A stretch of 55,273 nucleotides of DNA from contig NZ_JAELUI010000016.1 in assembly GCF_016429285.1 (NCBI RefSeq), positions 1 to 55,273 of the forward strand. Reading direction: 5' to 3'. The notes beneath the pieces were generated by a model. The model ran no database searches and was not told the DNA's origin. It saw only the letters and a program-made list of their open reading frames with translations. How positions within the stretch are numbered: position 1 is the first letter of the stretch; each line of letters opens with the position of its first letter. Positions 1-9,176 of this stretch are shown here, piece by piece. This DNA is from Ralstonia sp. ASV6. Lineage in GTDB: Bacteria; Pseudomonadota; Gammaproteobacteria; Burkholderiales; Burkholderiaceae. A program made the position numbers and the translations under genes.

Positions 1-60
1 TTGCGCGCATGTCGTCACTTTTCGATTTATCGTGACGTAACAATAACACGCAGGGGTTGA

Positions 61-306
61 GTGTCCGAGAACGAGGTTCGGGCGCTGGCGCGGGAAATCA
101 GGCACTTGTACTGGCATATCCGGACGCTGCGTCGTGGCATGCAAGATGCGGCGAGGCGCCGCTACTACCGAAGGATCGCTAAGAAGAAAAAACGCCTGCT
201 GGATGCAGGCGTTTCGAAGAGGGAGGTGTTGGATCTGCTGATGTGTTGCCGGTCACGCGGGTGCCGGTTCCGTGCGTGCCTGGATTGCACGCAACGCCTG
301 CTGTAG
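61..306 (+). CDS. Small basic protein of unknown function, 81 aa
   Basis: I do not recognise this protein. It reads from a GTG codon that has an AGGGG ribosome-binding site a few bases upstream (52-56). The first 60 residues are very rich in Arg and Lys and look helical (a YYRRIAKKKKR patch near residues 35-45). The last 20 residues hold five cysteines (MCC, GC, AC, DC), which could bind a metal or simply reflect a read-on in GC-rich DNA. There is no signal peptide or membrane segment. A short inverted repeat (CGTCAC at 13-18, GTGACG at 32-37) lies just upstream and may be a binding site. It converges on the efflux gene. The basic composition would suit nucleic-acid binding, but that is inference. 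Confidence 0.5.
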   Translation: MSENEVRALAREIRHLYWHIRTLRRGMQDAARRRYYRRIAKKKKRLLDAGVSKREVLDLLMCCRSRGCRFRACLDCTQRLL

Positions 307-334
307 ACGCGCACGAGTCCGGCGTGCAATTTTA

Positions 335-350
335 CATAATGCAAATTATG
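335..350. promoter_or_regulatory. AT-rich inverted repeat, possible operator
   Basis: CATAAT and ATTATG flank GCAA, giving a perfect 6-bp dyad inside the only AT-rich stretch of this neighbourhood. It lies in the gap between two convergent genes, so it is not an obvious promoter operator. It has no T-run and is too short for a convincing terminator. Its function is unknown. Confidence 0.3.
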
Positions 351-423
351 CGGTTAATAACTGCCCAAGCCAAGCAGCAGTGCAGCTGGCAAGCTGGTTA
401 GCCCGCCAGCACGCAGCCACTGA

Positions 424-1635
424 TCACTCAACCAGCACTGCCGCCGTCTCCACACGCTTCGGCACCCCCGTCACAATCGTAGCAACAGCAATGGCCAGCA
501 CCACGGCCGCACCGATAAACACGCCAGAGGCGCCGTTCGCATCGAACACGACCCCGCCAACAGCAGCGCCGGTCGCAATCGCGAGCTGCACAGCAGCGAC
601 GATCAGGCCACCCGCGCTTTCCGCCTCGTCGGGCACGGTGCGCGTCACCCACGTTGACCACGCCACCGGCACGCCGCCGAACGCCATTCCCCACAGCGCG
701 ATGAGCACGGCGTCGATCACCGGCGCACGCCCCAGCGCGACCAGCGCGATGCCGAGCACCACCATCAGCGCCGGCATTGCGATCAGCATTGGCCGCAGCC
801 GATGCTCAAGCACGCGGCCTGCAAGCGATGTGCCGACGAAGTTGGCGATGCCGTAACCAAGCAGGATCGCCGACAGCCCGTTCACGCCAACACCGGCAAC
901 CTGTTCGAGGAACGGCCGCAAATACGTGAAGAATGCGAAATGGCCGGTAAATACCAAGATCGTCGCAAACATGCCCACACCGACGGTCGGCCGGCGCAGC
1001 ACGTCAATCAGCGTGCGCAGCCGCGTTGTGCCACTCGGTGCCATCGACGGCAGCGTTGCGACCTGCGACATGAAAGCCACCACACCGAGTACTGCTGCAG
1101 CCATGAACACGTTGCGCCAGCCGATCAGGTGGCCGAAATAGCTGCCGAGCGGCGCGGCGGCGATGGTGGCGACGGCCACCCCGCTGAAGATGATCGACAG
1201 CGCGCGCGGCACCATCGCGGCTGGCACGAGCCGCATCGCCGTCGCGGTTGCCATGGTCCAGAAGCCGCCGAGTGCAATGCCGAGCACCACGCGGCCGATG
1301 AGAATCGTCGTCAGATTGGTCGCAAATGCAACCGCAAGATTGGATGCAACGAGCAGTACCGAGAATGCCAGCAGCACGCGGCGGCGGTCGATCGTGCGGG
1401 TCGCGGCGGCGGTCAGCAGGCTCGTAACGAGGGCCACCGCAGCAGTCGCCGTGACGGCCTGCCCGGCAACGCCTTCGGTCACGCCCAGGCTTTCGGCCAT
1501 TGGCGTGAGCAGGCTGGCGGGCAGGAATTCGGCCGTGACGAGCCCGAACACGCCGAGCGTCATTGCAAAGACTGCGCCCCAGGCCGGTTCACGGGGAGCC
1601 GCGATGGAGGCGGCAGCGGAGATTCCGGGATTCAT
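424..1635 (-). CDS. MFS efflux transporter, NepI-like (purine ribonucleoside/drug efflux family)
   Basis: A 403-residue proton-antiport permease of the DHA1 group with about twelve hydrophobic segments. From memory it follows E. coli NepI closely along its length: EFLPASLLTPMA near residue 37, GGFWTMA, a conserved IGWRNVF block near the middle, FTGHFAFFTYLRP, and PVAWSTWVTR late in the protein. NepI exports purine ribonucleosides, but related pumps export other compounds, so the substrate is unproven. The reading frame stays open far upstream over the neighbouring regulator. I chose the ATG at 1635 because the transporter similarity begins there and GGAA lies about 10 bases before it; an ATG at 1659 has no visible ribosome site. 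The gene diverges from an AraC-type regulator that probably controls it. Confidence 0.9.
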   Translation of the reverse strand: MNPGISAAASIAAPREPAWGAVFAMTLGVFGLVTAEFLPASLLTPMAESLGVTEGVAGQAVTATAAVALVTSLLTAAATRTIDRRRVLLAFSVLLVASNLAVAFATNLTTILIGRVVLGIALGGFWTMATATAMRLVPAAMVPRALSIIFSGVAVATIAAAPLGSYFGHLIGWRNVFMAAAVLGVVAFMSQVATLPSMAPSGTTRLRTLIDVLRRPTVGVGMFATILVFTGHFAFFTYLRPFLEQVAGVGVNGLSAILLGYGIANFVGTSLAGRVLEHRLRPMLIAMPALMVVLGIALVALGRAPVIDAVLIALWGMAFGGVPVAWSTWVTRTVPDEAESAGGLIVAAVQLAIATGAAVGGVVFDANGASGVFIGAAVVLAIAVATIVTGVPKRVETAAVLVE

Positions 1636-1753
1636 GCGTCGTTCCGTATGAGGAAACATCAGGGAAAGTACCAATAGGGCCACATGGTAGGGGCTGATGA
1701 TGGGACGGTCTATGACATACAATCCGTTATTGTTGATTGATCGTCCGGAACCC

Positions 1754-2734
1754 ATGTCCGAGCCCCTGCTGTCTCCCCTGCCCGACGTGCATGACCTTGT
1801 CAGCGAGTTGTTGCTGGGCATGCGGCTGAGCGGCGTCCAATACCGCCGCATCCAGGTTGCACGGCCCTTCGGGTTGAGCTTCGGCCATGCGCCGGGTCGC
1901 GCGCAGTTCCATTTCGTTGGGCGTGGCCCCGTGCTGCTGCGGGACGCGACCGGCGCAACGACATGGCTTGAAGCCGGTGATGCGATCCTGCTGCCGCACG
2001 GCAGCATGCATGCGCTGATGTCTGACGTGGATGCCCCGTGCCGCGAGATCGCTGGCTTTGAGGCTGCAAAGATCTGCGACACGGTTGCGTCGGTCGGTGT
2101 GTCGCCGACGTGCGCCGGGACGGAGCAGACGGCCGGCGATGCGCTGATCTTCAGCGCGTGCATGGAGCTGGATCTGGGCGGTATGCAGCCGCTCGTCGGC
2201 ACGATGCCGGAGTTTATGCATGTCGGCACCCTGCTCGCGCGCTACCCCGAAATCCGCCCGATGCTTGATGCGATGGAGCGTGAATCGTGCTCGGAGCGCG
2301 CGGGTTTTGCGGGCATCCTGGCGCGGCTCGCCGATGTGGTGGCTGCATTCATCGTGCGTGGCTGGGTCGAGTGCGGCTGCGGCGATGCCACAGGCTGGGT
2401 GCAGGCACTGCGCGAGCCGAAGCTTGGCCGCGCGATCGTCGCGCTGCATCGTGATCCGGGCCGCAACTGGAGCGTTGCAGAGTTGGCCGCGCAGGCGGGC
2501 GTGTCACGCTCCGTGTTTGCCGAGCGCTTTCTTGCGGCGACCGGAATGACCCCGGTGCGCTACCTGACCGAGCTGCGGATGCGGCTTGCCGCACAATGGA
2601 TCGCGCGCGACCGCGAGACGATCGAAGCCGTTGCTTACCGGCTCGGCTATGGGTCGCTCGCCGCGTTCAGCCGTGCCTTCAAGCGGGTGGTCGGACGGCC
2701 ACCGGGAGCGGTACGCGCAGAAAGCGGCGCGTGA
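1754..2734 (+). CDS. AraC-family transcriptional regulator with N-terminal cupin
   Basis: A 326-residue regulator. The N-terminal half is a cupin-type sensor (a PFGLSFGHAPG segment, then AGDAILLPHGSMHAL), the arrangement of the cupin_6/AraC proteins. Residues from about 225 to 320 hold two helix-turn-helix motifs: WSVAELAAQAGVSRSVFAERF followed by the typical AYRLGYGSLAAFSRAFKR signature. An in-frame ATG further upstream (1697) would add 19 residues, but the cupin alignment favours the ATG at 1754. It is transcribed away from the NepI-like pump. AraC/cupin regulators beside efflux pumps usually activate them in response to a small molecule; that link is inferred from position only. Confidence 0.9.
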   Translation: MSEPLLSPLPDVHDLVSELLLGMRLSGVQYRRIQVARPFGLSFGHAPGRAQFHFVGRGPVLLRDATGATTWLEAGDAILLPHGSMHALMSDVDAPCREIAGFEAAKICDTVASVGVSPTCAGTEQTAGDALIFSACMELDLGGMQPLVGTMPEFMHVGTLLARYPEIRPMLDAMERESCSERAGFAGILARLADVVAAFIVRGWVECGCGDATGWVQALREPKLGRAIVALHRDPGRNWSVAELAAQAGVSRSVFAERFLAATGMTPVRYLTELRMRLAAQWIARDRETIEAVAYRLGYGSLAAFSRAFKRVVGRPPGAVRAESGA

Positions 2735-2770
2735 TGCACTACGCGTGCCGGCGCATCGTCTTGCCGACGT

Positions 2771-3688
2771 TCAGCGTTGGCGATAGCTCTGCGCGAAGTG
2801 CCGAATCTCCTTGCTGAACTCCGCACAGGCATGCGTCATCAGGTCAGCCGACCGATAGACCATGTAGACGTGAAAATCCGGTAACTCGTCTTCCATCGGC
2901 AGCACGTCCAGCGAGCCAGGCACCATGCGCAAGGGGCCGCCGGTACCGCTGAAGACAAAGTCCGACCACATGCTGATGAGATCGGTCTTGGTGGCCAATT
3001 GCAGCCCGAGCAGATTGGATCCGCTCAGCACGATACGCCGTGGAATGTCGAGCCGGTGCAACCGCATCAGGCTGACCATCGGGCTGCCGGGGTCATCCAA
3101 CGGGTCCAGCACCAGCCAGTCGGCATCCAGCAGCGGGCGCAGCCTGCGCACGCGTCGTAGCGGATGGCCCGGCCGTACCGCAAGGCGCATCGGTACGGAG
3201 AACAACGGCTCCCACTGGAAGCTGCTCGTGCCGGGTCCGCTGTTGCTTGAGATCAGTGCGAGATCGAGCCGCCCTTCGCGCAAGCCTTCCAGAAGCTGCT
3301 GTGGACGTTGCTCGAAGCCGCGTAGTGCAACGTTGGGAAAACGCGTGCGCAGCGCTGCCATTGCATCAGGCAGCGGCCCGCTGGACGCCACGGCGGTAAA
3401 GCCGATGTTCAGTTCGGCCTCCGCATGCCCGCGGATGGATTCAATATCTTCCAGCGCGTGACGCAACTCCTGCTCGACCACGCTGGCGCGCTTGACCAGC
3501 GCCATCCCATACGCCGTCAGGCTCACACCACGCACCGAGCGCGACAGCAGCGTGACGCCAAGCTCGCGTTCCAATTCAGCAATGGCCTTGGAGAGCGCCG
3601 GCTGGGATACGTGCAGGCTGCGCGACGCCTCATGGATGCTGCCGTGCTGTGCCACCGCCAGCAGGATGCGCAATTGGTGCAGCTTCAT
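2771..3688 (-). CDS. LysR-family transcriptional regulator of the adjacent transporter/hydrolase operon
   Basis: A 305-residue LysR-type protein. The winged helix-turn-helix is at residues 1-60 (HQLRILLAVAQHGSIHEASR, then LHVSQPALSKAIAELE), followed by a linker helix and a periplasmic-binding-protein-like effector domain from about residue 90. The start at 3688 is the first codon of the conserved helix-turn-helix and has GGAGG just upstream; an extension to 3787 has no family support. It is read away from the MHS importer gene 287 bp away, the usual arrangement for a LysR activator and its target. Its effector is probably the imported amide or N-acyl compound, or a product of it; this is inference. 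Confidence 0.92.
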   Translation of the reverse strand: MKLHQLRILLAVAQHGSIHEASRSLHVSQPALSKAIAELERELGVTLLSRSVRGVSLTAYGMALVKRASVVEQELRHALEDIESIRGHAEAELNIGFTAVASSGPLPDAMAALRTRFPNVALRGFEQRPQQLLEGLREGRLDLALISSNSGPGTSSFQWEPLFSVPMRLAVRPGHPLRRVRRLRPLLDADWLVLDPLDDPGSPMVSLMRLHRLDIPRRIVLSGSNLLGLQLATKTDLISMWSDFVFSGTGGPLRMVPGSLDVLPMEDELPDFHVYMVYRSADLMTHACAEFSKEIRHFAQSYRQR

Positions 3689-3975
3689 GTGGCTCCTCCT
3701 CTTTTTCTCCTGGGCTGGGCCCTCGCGCGGGGCAAGCCACTTCACCACGGTGCGCCCCGGCGATAGGTGACGCGGCCGTCTCTGCACGTCTGATGCCTGT
3801 CGGGCAAGGCTTCGCGGGCTTTCCCTGATGGCGGATATGCACCGGTTATGACGGTGATTCTATTTGGTTATCGGGATGAATATTTGCGATTTTTTCTGCG
3901 CGCGCGTTCCCGGAATACTGCAAACGCCCAAGGACTCACAGAAGCCCTTCCTCAACATCATGGACGGAGACCCCC

Positions 3976-5277
3976 ATGAACGACGCCACCCTGCAGCCGG
4001 CCCTGCCCGCCTCGGCCATTGCCGCACCCAAGCCCGCCAGTCAGGCCCGGCTGATTGCCGCGTGTTCGATCGGCAATGCGCTGGAGATGTACGACTTCAC
4101 GGTCTACAGCTTCTTCGCGCTGATGATCGGCAAGCTGTTCTTCCCGTCGGATAGCGCGTATGGCTCGCTGCTGCTGGCGGTGGCGACGTTCGGCATTGGC
4201 TTTGTGATGCGGCCGCTGGGTGGTTTCGTGATCGGCAACTATGCCGACCGCCACGGGCGCAAGGCCGCGATGACATTGACGATCGGCCTGATGGTCATCG
4301 GCACGTTGTGCCTGGCCGTCGCGCCGACGTACGCCATCGCAGGCCTGTTCGGTCCGCTGGTGCTTCTGGCGGGACGTCTGCTGCAGGGCTTCTCGTTGGG
4401 CGGTGAGATCGGTGCATCGACCGCCATGCTGATGGAGTCCGGCGGCATCAAGGGGCGTGGTTTTCGCGTGAGCTGGCAGTTGGGCAGCCAGGGCATCGCC
4501 GCACTGTGTGGCGCGCTGACTGCGGCCATTCTGTACGGCAGTCTGTCGTCGGAAGCGCTGCAGAGCTGGGGCTGGCGCGTACCGTTTTTCCTGGGCCTGC
4601 TGATCGCGCCCGTCGGGCTCTATATCCGCTCGCACCTGGATGAAACCCATACGGCCGAAGCGCACGCACCCAGCCCGCTCGGCATGCTGTTCCGCGAGCA
4701 CGGTGGGCTGGTGGTCAAGGGCGTTCTCACCATCATCGGCGGGACGGTGGGCACATACCTGGTGATCTATTTCATGCCGACCTACATGATCCGCGAGCTG
4801 CATCTGCCGGCGTCGCTGTCATTGCTCGCAGGTTGCGTAACCGGGCTGACCAGTTTTGGCGCTTCGCTGCTTTCCGGCTGGCTGGCAGATCGTCTGCCGC
4901 GCCGCAAGCCGCTGGTGGTGGGTGCAACGCTGGTGACCGTGGTGCTGCTCTATCCGGCCTTCTGGCTGATGACGCATTACCCGAGCGTGCCGCTGGTGCT
5001 GGCGCTGTCGGCGCTGCTGACCGGCAGCCTGTACCTGGGCACCACGCCGATGCTGCTCATGATGATGGAGTTGCTGCCCATCAAGGTGCGCGCCAGCGGC
5101 CTGTCGGTGATCTACGCGATTGGCGTCACGGTGTTTGGCGGCTCATGCCAGTTTGTCGTGACCTGGCTGCTGGCCCGCACCGGCAATCCGCTCTCCCCTG
5201 CCTTTTACATGATGGCGTGCAGTGCCATCACGCTGCTGACCGTACTGAGCCTGCGCGAAGTGCGCGAGTCCCACTAA
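3976..5277 (+). CDS. MFS transporter, metabolite:H+ symporter (MHS) type
   Basis: A 433-residue twelve-helix importer. The MHS hallmarks are visible: CSIGNALEMYDFTVYSFFA in the first helix, where family members carry a similar NxxExYD motif, FVMRPLGGFVIGNYADRHGRK between helices 2 and 3, and LLQGFSLGGEIGAS in helix 4. Relatives move citrate, 2-oxoglutarate, proline/betaine, shikimate and aromatic acids by proton symport, so the substrate cannot be read from sequence. The ATG at 3976 has a GGAGA ribosome site. It is first in an operon with an M20 amidohydrolase (26 bp gap) and an amidase (35 bp gap). This suggests import of an amide or N-acylated compound that the next two enzymes cleave. Confidence 0.92.
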   Translation: MNDATLQPALPASAIAAPKPASQARLIAACSIGNALEMYDFTVYSFFALMIGKLFFPSDSAYGSLLLAVATFGIGFVMRPLGGFVIGNYADRHGRKAAMTLTIGLMVIGTLCLAVAPTYAIAGLFGPLVLLAGRLLQGFSLGGEIGASTAMLMESGGIKGRGFRVSWQLGSQGIAALCGALTAAILYGSLSSEALQSWGWRVPFFLGLLIAPVGLYIRSHLDETHTAEAHAPSPLGMLFREHGGLVVKGVLTIIGGTVGTYLVIYFMPTYMIRELHLPASLSLLAGCVTGLTSFGASLLSGWLADRLPRRKPLVVGATLVTVVLLYPAFWLMTHYPSVPLVLALSALLTGSLYLGTTPMLLMMMELLPIKVRASGLSVIYAIGVTVFGGSCQFVVTWLLARTGNPLSPAFYMMACSAITLLTVLSLREVRESH

Positions 5278-5303
5278 CCCCCGATTCCTACCAGGACCCC
5301 AAC

Positions 5304-6515
5304 ATGACCAAAGCGCCTACGCTCACGCCCTTCCAACTGTTGCCGCATCTGCTGCCCCCTGTCCACATCGACGCAGAAACCTTTGTCAACATCCGCCGCC
5401 AGATCCATGCCCAGCCCGAACTGGGTTTCGAGGTGGGCGCCACGAGCACGCTGGTCGCCGATCTGCTGAAAAGCTGGGGCTACGAGGTGCACACCGGCAT
5501 CGGCAAAAGCGGCGTGGTTGGCCAATTGAAGCTCGGCAGCGGCACGCGCAAGCTCGGCATCCGTGCTGATATGGATGCCCTGCCCATCATTGAAGCGACT
5601 GGCTTGCCCTATGCCAGCCGCAACCACGGCAAGATGCACGCCTGCGGTCATGACGGGCATACCGCCATCCTGCTGGCGGCAGCCAAGGCATTGGCCGACA
5701 GCCGCAACTTTGACGGCACGCTCAACCTGATCTTCCAGCCTGACGAAGAAAACCTGTGCGGTGCACGCGCCATGATCGAAGACGGATTGTTCGAGCGCTT
5801 TCCGTGCGATGCGGTGTTCGCGCTGCACAACATGCCGGGCGTGGAGGCCGGCAGCTTCCGCGTATTGCCGGGGCCGGTCAGCCTGTCTTCCGATGTGGCC
5901 GATGTGACCATCAAGGGTGTGGGCGGACACGGTGCGATGCCGCACCGCGCGAGCGATCCGATCGTGGCATCTGCGGCCATGGTCACTGCCCTGCAAACCG
6001 TGGTGGCACGCAATGTGGCACCGGATGACACCGCTGTGGTATCGGTTGGTTTCATCCGTGGCGGCATGACGCACAACGTGATTCCCGAGTCTGTGACGAT
6101 CGGCGTCAACGTACGCGCGGCACGGCCGGAAACGCGCGCCATGGTGGAAAAGCGTATCCGCGAGATCGTCAGCCTGACCGCACAGGCACATGGCGTGGAA
6201 GCGCAGATCGACTATCGCCAGCTCACGCCGCCCATGATCAATACCTTGGCAGAGACCCAGCTTGCGCAGCAGGTTTGCACTGAGCTGGTCGGCGCAGACA
6301 AGGTCGTCACGCAAGCGCCCAAGGGGCTCAACGGTAGCGAAGACTTCGCCTGGATGCTCAATCAGGTGCCCGGCTGCTACCTGATTCTGGGCAACGGCGA
6401 AGGCGAATTCGGCGGCTGCATGGTCCACAACCCCGGTTACGATTTCAACGATCAGGTGTTGCCGCTGGGCGCAGCCTGCTGGGTGCGACTGGCGCAAACC
6501 TACCTGACCGCCTGA
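5304..6515 (+). CDS. M20 family amidohydrolase (hippurate hydrolase/N-acyl-amino acid hydrolase type)
   Basis: A 403-residue cytosolic metallo-amidohydrolase of the M20D group. Metal-binding and catalytic residues are visible: HACGHDGH at 112-119 (Cys114, His116), the Glu pair in QPDEEN at 148-149, and the HGAMPH segment of the lid domain. Family members remove an acyl group from N-acyl amino acids (hippurate, N-acetyl amino acids, acyl conjugates of indole acetate). The frame is open upstream inside the transporter gene, but the protein starts at the ATG at 5304, where the family alignment begins. It sits between the importer and the amidase, which supports stepwise breakdown of one imported substrate. 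The exact substrate is unknown. Confidence 0.92.
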   Translation: MTKAPTLTPFQLLPHLLPPVHIDAETFVNIRRQIHAQPELGFEVGATSTLVADLLKSWGYEVHTGIGKSGVVGQLKLGSGTRKLGIRADMDALPIIEATGLPYASRNHGKMHACGHDGHTAILLAAAKALADSRNFDGTLNLIFQPDEENLCGARAMIEDGLFERFPCDAVFALHNMPGVEAGSFRVLPGPVSLSSDVADVTIKGVGGHGAMPHRASDPIVASAAMVTALQTVVARNVAPDDTAVVSVGFIRGGMTHNVIPESVTIGVNVRAARPETRAMVEKRIREIVSLTAQAHGVEAQIDYRQLTPPMINTLAETQLAQQVCTELVGADKVVTQAPKGLNGSEDFAWMLNQVPGCYLILGNGEGEFGGCMVHNPGYDFNDQVLPLGAACWVRLAQTYLTA

Positions 6516-6550
6516 TTGCCCGATGAGCGCCTGAGCCGCAGAAGAGAGCC

Positions 6551-8029
6551 ATGCAGAACACCGCCCTGACCCCCGCAGCAACGCATTCGACGATCCAGCA
6601 GGAGATTGTGCAGTGGAGCGCGATCGAGCTGTCCAAGCGCATTCATGCGCGTGATGTTTCCTGCGTGGAGGTCATGGAAGCCTTCCTGGCCCAGATCGAC
6701 CGCCTCAACCCAACGGTCAACGCCGTGGTGGCCCGTGTCGATGCCGCGTGGGCGATCGACCAGGCGCGCGAGCGCGATGTGCTGTTGTCGCAAGGTCTGT
6801 CGGGCGGCTGGATGCATGGCTTTCCGCAGGCGCCAAAGGATCTGACGGCTGTCGCCGGCATGGTGACGACGATGGGCAGCCGTGCGCTGGCGCGCAATGT
6901 GCCGGCGCACGACAGCATCATGGCGGAGCGCCTGCGCCGGCAGGGCACGGTATTCATCGGCAAGACCAACACGCCTGAGTTCGGCCTGGGCTCGCATACC
7001 TACAACCAGGTCTACGGCATCACGCGCAACGCGTGGAACCCCGCGCACTCGGCTGGGGGCAGCAGCGGCGGTACGGCAGTTGCGGTGGCGCTGCAGATGC
7101 TGCCCGTGGCGGACGGCAGCGACATGATGGGTTCGCTGCGCAATCCCGCCGCTTGGAACAACATCTATGGCTTGCGCCCCAGTCTTGGTCGCGTGCCTTA
7201 CGGCCCCACCGGCGACGTGTTCTTTCAGCAGTTGGGCACCGAAGGCCCGATGGCGCGTAACCCGCAAGACCTCGCCTGGCTGCTCGCCACGCAGGCGGGC
7301 TACGACCCGCGCGCGCCGCTTTCATTGCAAGACGATCCTGCCGGTTTCACGCAGCCGCTGCATCGGGATTGCCGGCAAGCGCGTATTGGCTGGCTGGGCG
7401 ACTTTGGCGGCTATCTGGCCGTTGAACCGGAGGTGATGGCCGTCAACGAGCGCGCACTGAACACCTTCCGGAACCTGGGCTGCCAGGTTGAAGCTGTGCC
7501 GCCGTTCTTCCCGATGGAGGCACTATGGGAATGCTGGTGCACGCTGCGTTCCATGATTGTGACCGGCAACCTGGGCCAGCTGTACGCCAACGCGGCAACG
7601 CGAGAGCTGCTCAAGCCCGAAGCGATCTGGGAAGTCGAGCAAGGTCATCGCCGTGGCGTGGCAGACATCAACCGCGCCACCGCGACCCGCGCGCGCTGGT
7701 ATCAAGCGTTGCTGGCGCAGTTTGCCGTGTACGACTTCCTGGTCCTCCCGAGCAGCCAGATCGCACCGTTCCCGGCTGAGGAACATTGGCCCAAGACGGT
7801 TGCCGGCCGCGCGATGGATACGTATCACCGCTGGATGGAGGTCGTTATCGGCCCGACGCTTGCCGGTATTCCAGCGGCAAGCTTGCCGTCGGGCTTCACA
7901 GCCGATGGTCTTCCGCTGGGTCTGCAGGTGATTGCACCACCGCGCTCAGACTTTGCCTTGCTGCAGCTTGCTGCCGCATGGCACGAGGCGTTTGCGCCAG
8001 CGCACAGCACATCGCCCTTGCTGCGCTGA
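6551..8029 (+). CDS. Amidase (amidase signature family)
   Basis: A 492-residue amidase-signature enzyme. The Ser-cisSer-Lys triad is visible: Lys96 in PKDLTAVAG, Ser171 in AGGSSGG and the nucleophile Ser195 in DMMGSLRNPA. The spacing of 24 residues between the two serines matches the family. The usual DTGGS motif reads DMMGS here, a variant seen in some family members. It hydrolyses a carboxamide to acid plus ammonia or amine in the cytosol. It is last in the operon after the MHS importer and the M20 hydrolase, and only 16 bp separate its end from the convergent E2 gene. The physiological amide is not identifiable. Confidence 0.93.
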   Translation: MQNTALTPAATHSTIQQEIVQWSAIELSKRIHARDVSCVEVMEAFLAQIDRLNPTVNAVVARVDAAWAIDQARERDVLLSQGLSGGWMHGFPQAPKDLTAVAGMVTTMGSRALARNVPAHDSIMAERLRRQGTVFIGKTNTPEFGLGSHTYNQVYGITRNAWNPAHSAGGSSGGTAVAVALQMLPVADGSDMMGSLRNPAAWNNIYGLRPSLGRVPYGPTGDVFFQQLGTEGPMARNPQDLAWLLATQAGYDPRAPLSLQDDPAGFTQPLHRDCRQARIGWLGDFGGYLAVEPEVMAVNERALNTFRNLGCQVEAVPPFFPMEALWECWCTLRSMIVTGNLGQLYANAATRELLKPEAIWEVEQGHRRGVADINRATATRARWYQALLAQFAVYDFLVLPSSQIAPFPAEEHWPKTVAGRAMDTYHRWMEVVIGPTLAGIPAASLPSGFTADGLPLGLQVIAPPRSDFALLQLAAAWHEAFAPAHSTSPLLR

Positions 8030-8045
8030 TCGCCGACAGAACGGA

Positions 8046-9173
8046 CTACGCAGCGGCTTCCAGATCGGCAATCACTGCCGCCAGGAATCTTGCAGCCTCA
8101 CCGCCGGTCACGACGCGGTGGTCAAACGTCAGGCTCAGCGGCAAGACACGGTGGATGGCCGGCGCGCCGCCGACCGCAACCACCTGCTCGTGGATACGCC
8201 CCGCGCCCAGAATTGCCACCGTGGGCGGCACGACGATCGGCGCGGCGTACTTGCCCGCGATCATGCCGAAGTTCGACAGCGTGATCGTGTTGCCGCGCAA
8301 TTCTTCCGGTGGAATCTTGCGCGCCTTGATGTCAGCACGCATGCGGTCAAGCCCCGCGCGCAGGTCCGTGGCATCCCGATGCGCTACGTTGCGCAATACG
8401 GGCACGAACAACCCGTCTGGCAGATCCACGGCGATGCCCACATCGATTTTTTCCAGCACGTGGCGCCGTCCGGCATTGCCGTCAAACCAAGCGTTCAAGC
8501 CAGGCACCGCACGGCAACCAGCCACTAGCGCGCGAATCAAACGGATCGTCACGTCGGTGCCCGGTGCCCAGGCGTGAATGTCCGCATCGTCGATGACGGT
8601 GGCGGCAGCCACCTCGTTCTGCGCGCGGGCCATGTTCTGTGCCATCGCACGCCGCACACCGCGCAGCACTTCGGGCGGGCCCAGGTCGGCAAACGTCTTG
8701 GCGGCACGTTCGACATCGGCGGCGGTGATCACGCCATCCGGCCCCGACGGCGTCACCATCGAGAGGTCCACATCAAGCTTGCGTGCCAGCGCCCGGACAG
8801 CAGGCATCGCCTTGACACCACCCGCGCCCGCGCCGGCACCTGCAGCGCCCCGGCCCACCACGGCAGGCGCTTCGTGCACCACGTGCTGCCCTGCCGGCAT
8901 CTGGCCCACCACCGTGCCGGCATCGGCATCGCCCCCACCGGCGCCCTCAAAAGCGACCAGCGCCGCGCCAAGGTGCACGATGTCGCCGGGCTGTCCGAAT
9001 AGCTTGGCAATGCGGCCGGATTGCGGCGACGGAATTTCCACGATCGCCTTGGCGGTTTCGACGGACACCAGCGGCTGATCCGCCTGGATGGTGTCACCTA
9101 CGTTGACGTGCCATTGCACGATCTCCGCCTCTTGCAGCCCCTCACCGAGGTCCGGCAGTTTGAAGACGATCAT
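8046..9173 (-). CDS. 2-oxoacid dehydrogenase E2, dihydrolipoamide acyltransferase
   Basis: A 375-residue E2 chain. It has a single lipoyl domain (residues 1-77, lipoylated Lys42 in VETAKAIVEI), a Gly/Ala linker, a peripheral-subunit-binding domain (MPAVRALARKLDVDL near 120) and a C-terminal acyltransferase domain ending DHRVVTGGEAARF. In most E2 enzymes the catalytic motif is HRxxDG. Here His352 is kept, but the position of the Asp (356) is Thr. It transfers the acyl group from lipoate to CoA in the core of a multienzyme complex. It is the third gene of the E1alpha-E1beta-E2 operon (3 bp after E1beta). No E3 gene is nearby, so the complex must borrow a dihydrolipoamide dehydrogenase. Confidence 0.92.
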   Translation of the reverse strand: MIVFKLPDLGEGLQEAEIVQWHVNVGDTIQADQPLVSVETAKAIVEIPSPQSGRIAKLFGQPGDIVHLGAALVAFEGAGGGDADAGTVVGQMPAGQHVVHEAPAVVGRGAAGAGAGAGGVKAMPAVRALARKLDVDLSMVTPSGPDGVITAADVERAAKTFADLGPPEVLRGVRRAMAQNMARAQNEVAAATVIDDADIHAWAPGTDVTIRLIRALVAGCRAVPGLNAWFDGNAGRRHVLEKIDVGIAVDLPDGLFVPVLRNVAHRDATDLRAGLDRMRADIKARKIPPEELRGNTITLSNFGMIAGKYAAPIVVPPTVAILGAGRIHEQVVAVGGAPAIHRVLPLSLTFDHRVVTGGEAARFLAAVIADLEAAA

Positions 9174-9176
9174 TGT

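Noticed and set aside
1660-2229. Long upstream continuation of the NepI-like transporter frame
   Set aside because: It lies antisense to the AraC regulator, has no transporter similarity and is a GC-rich open-frame artefact.
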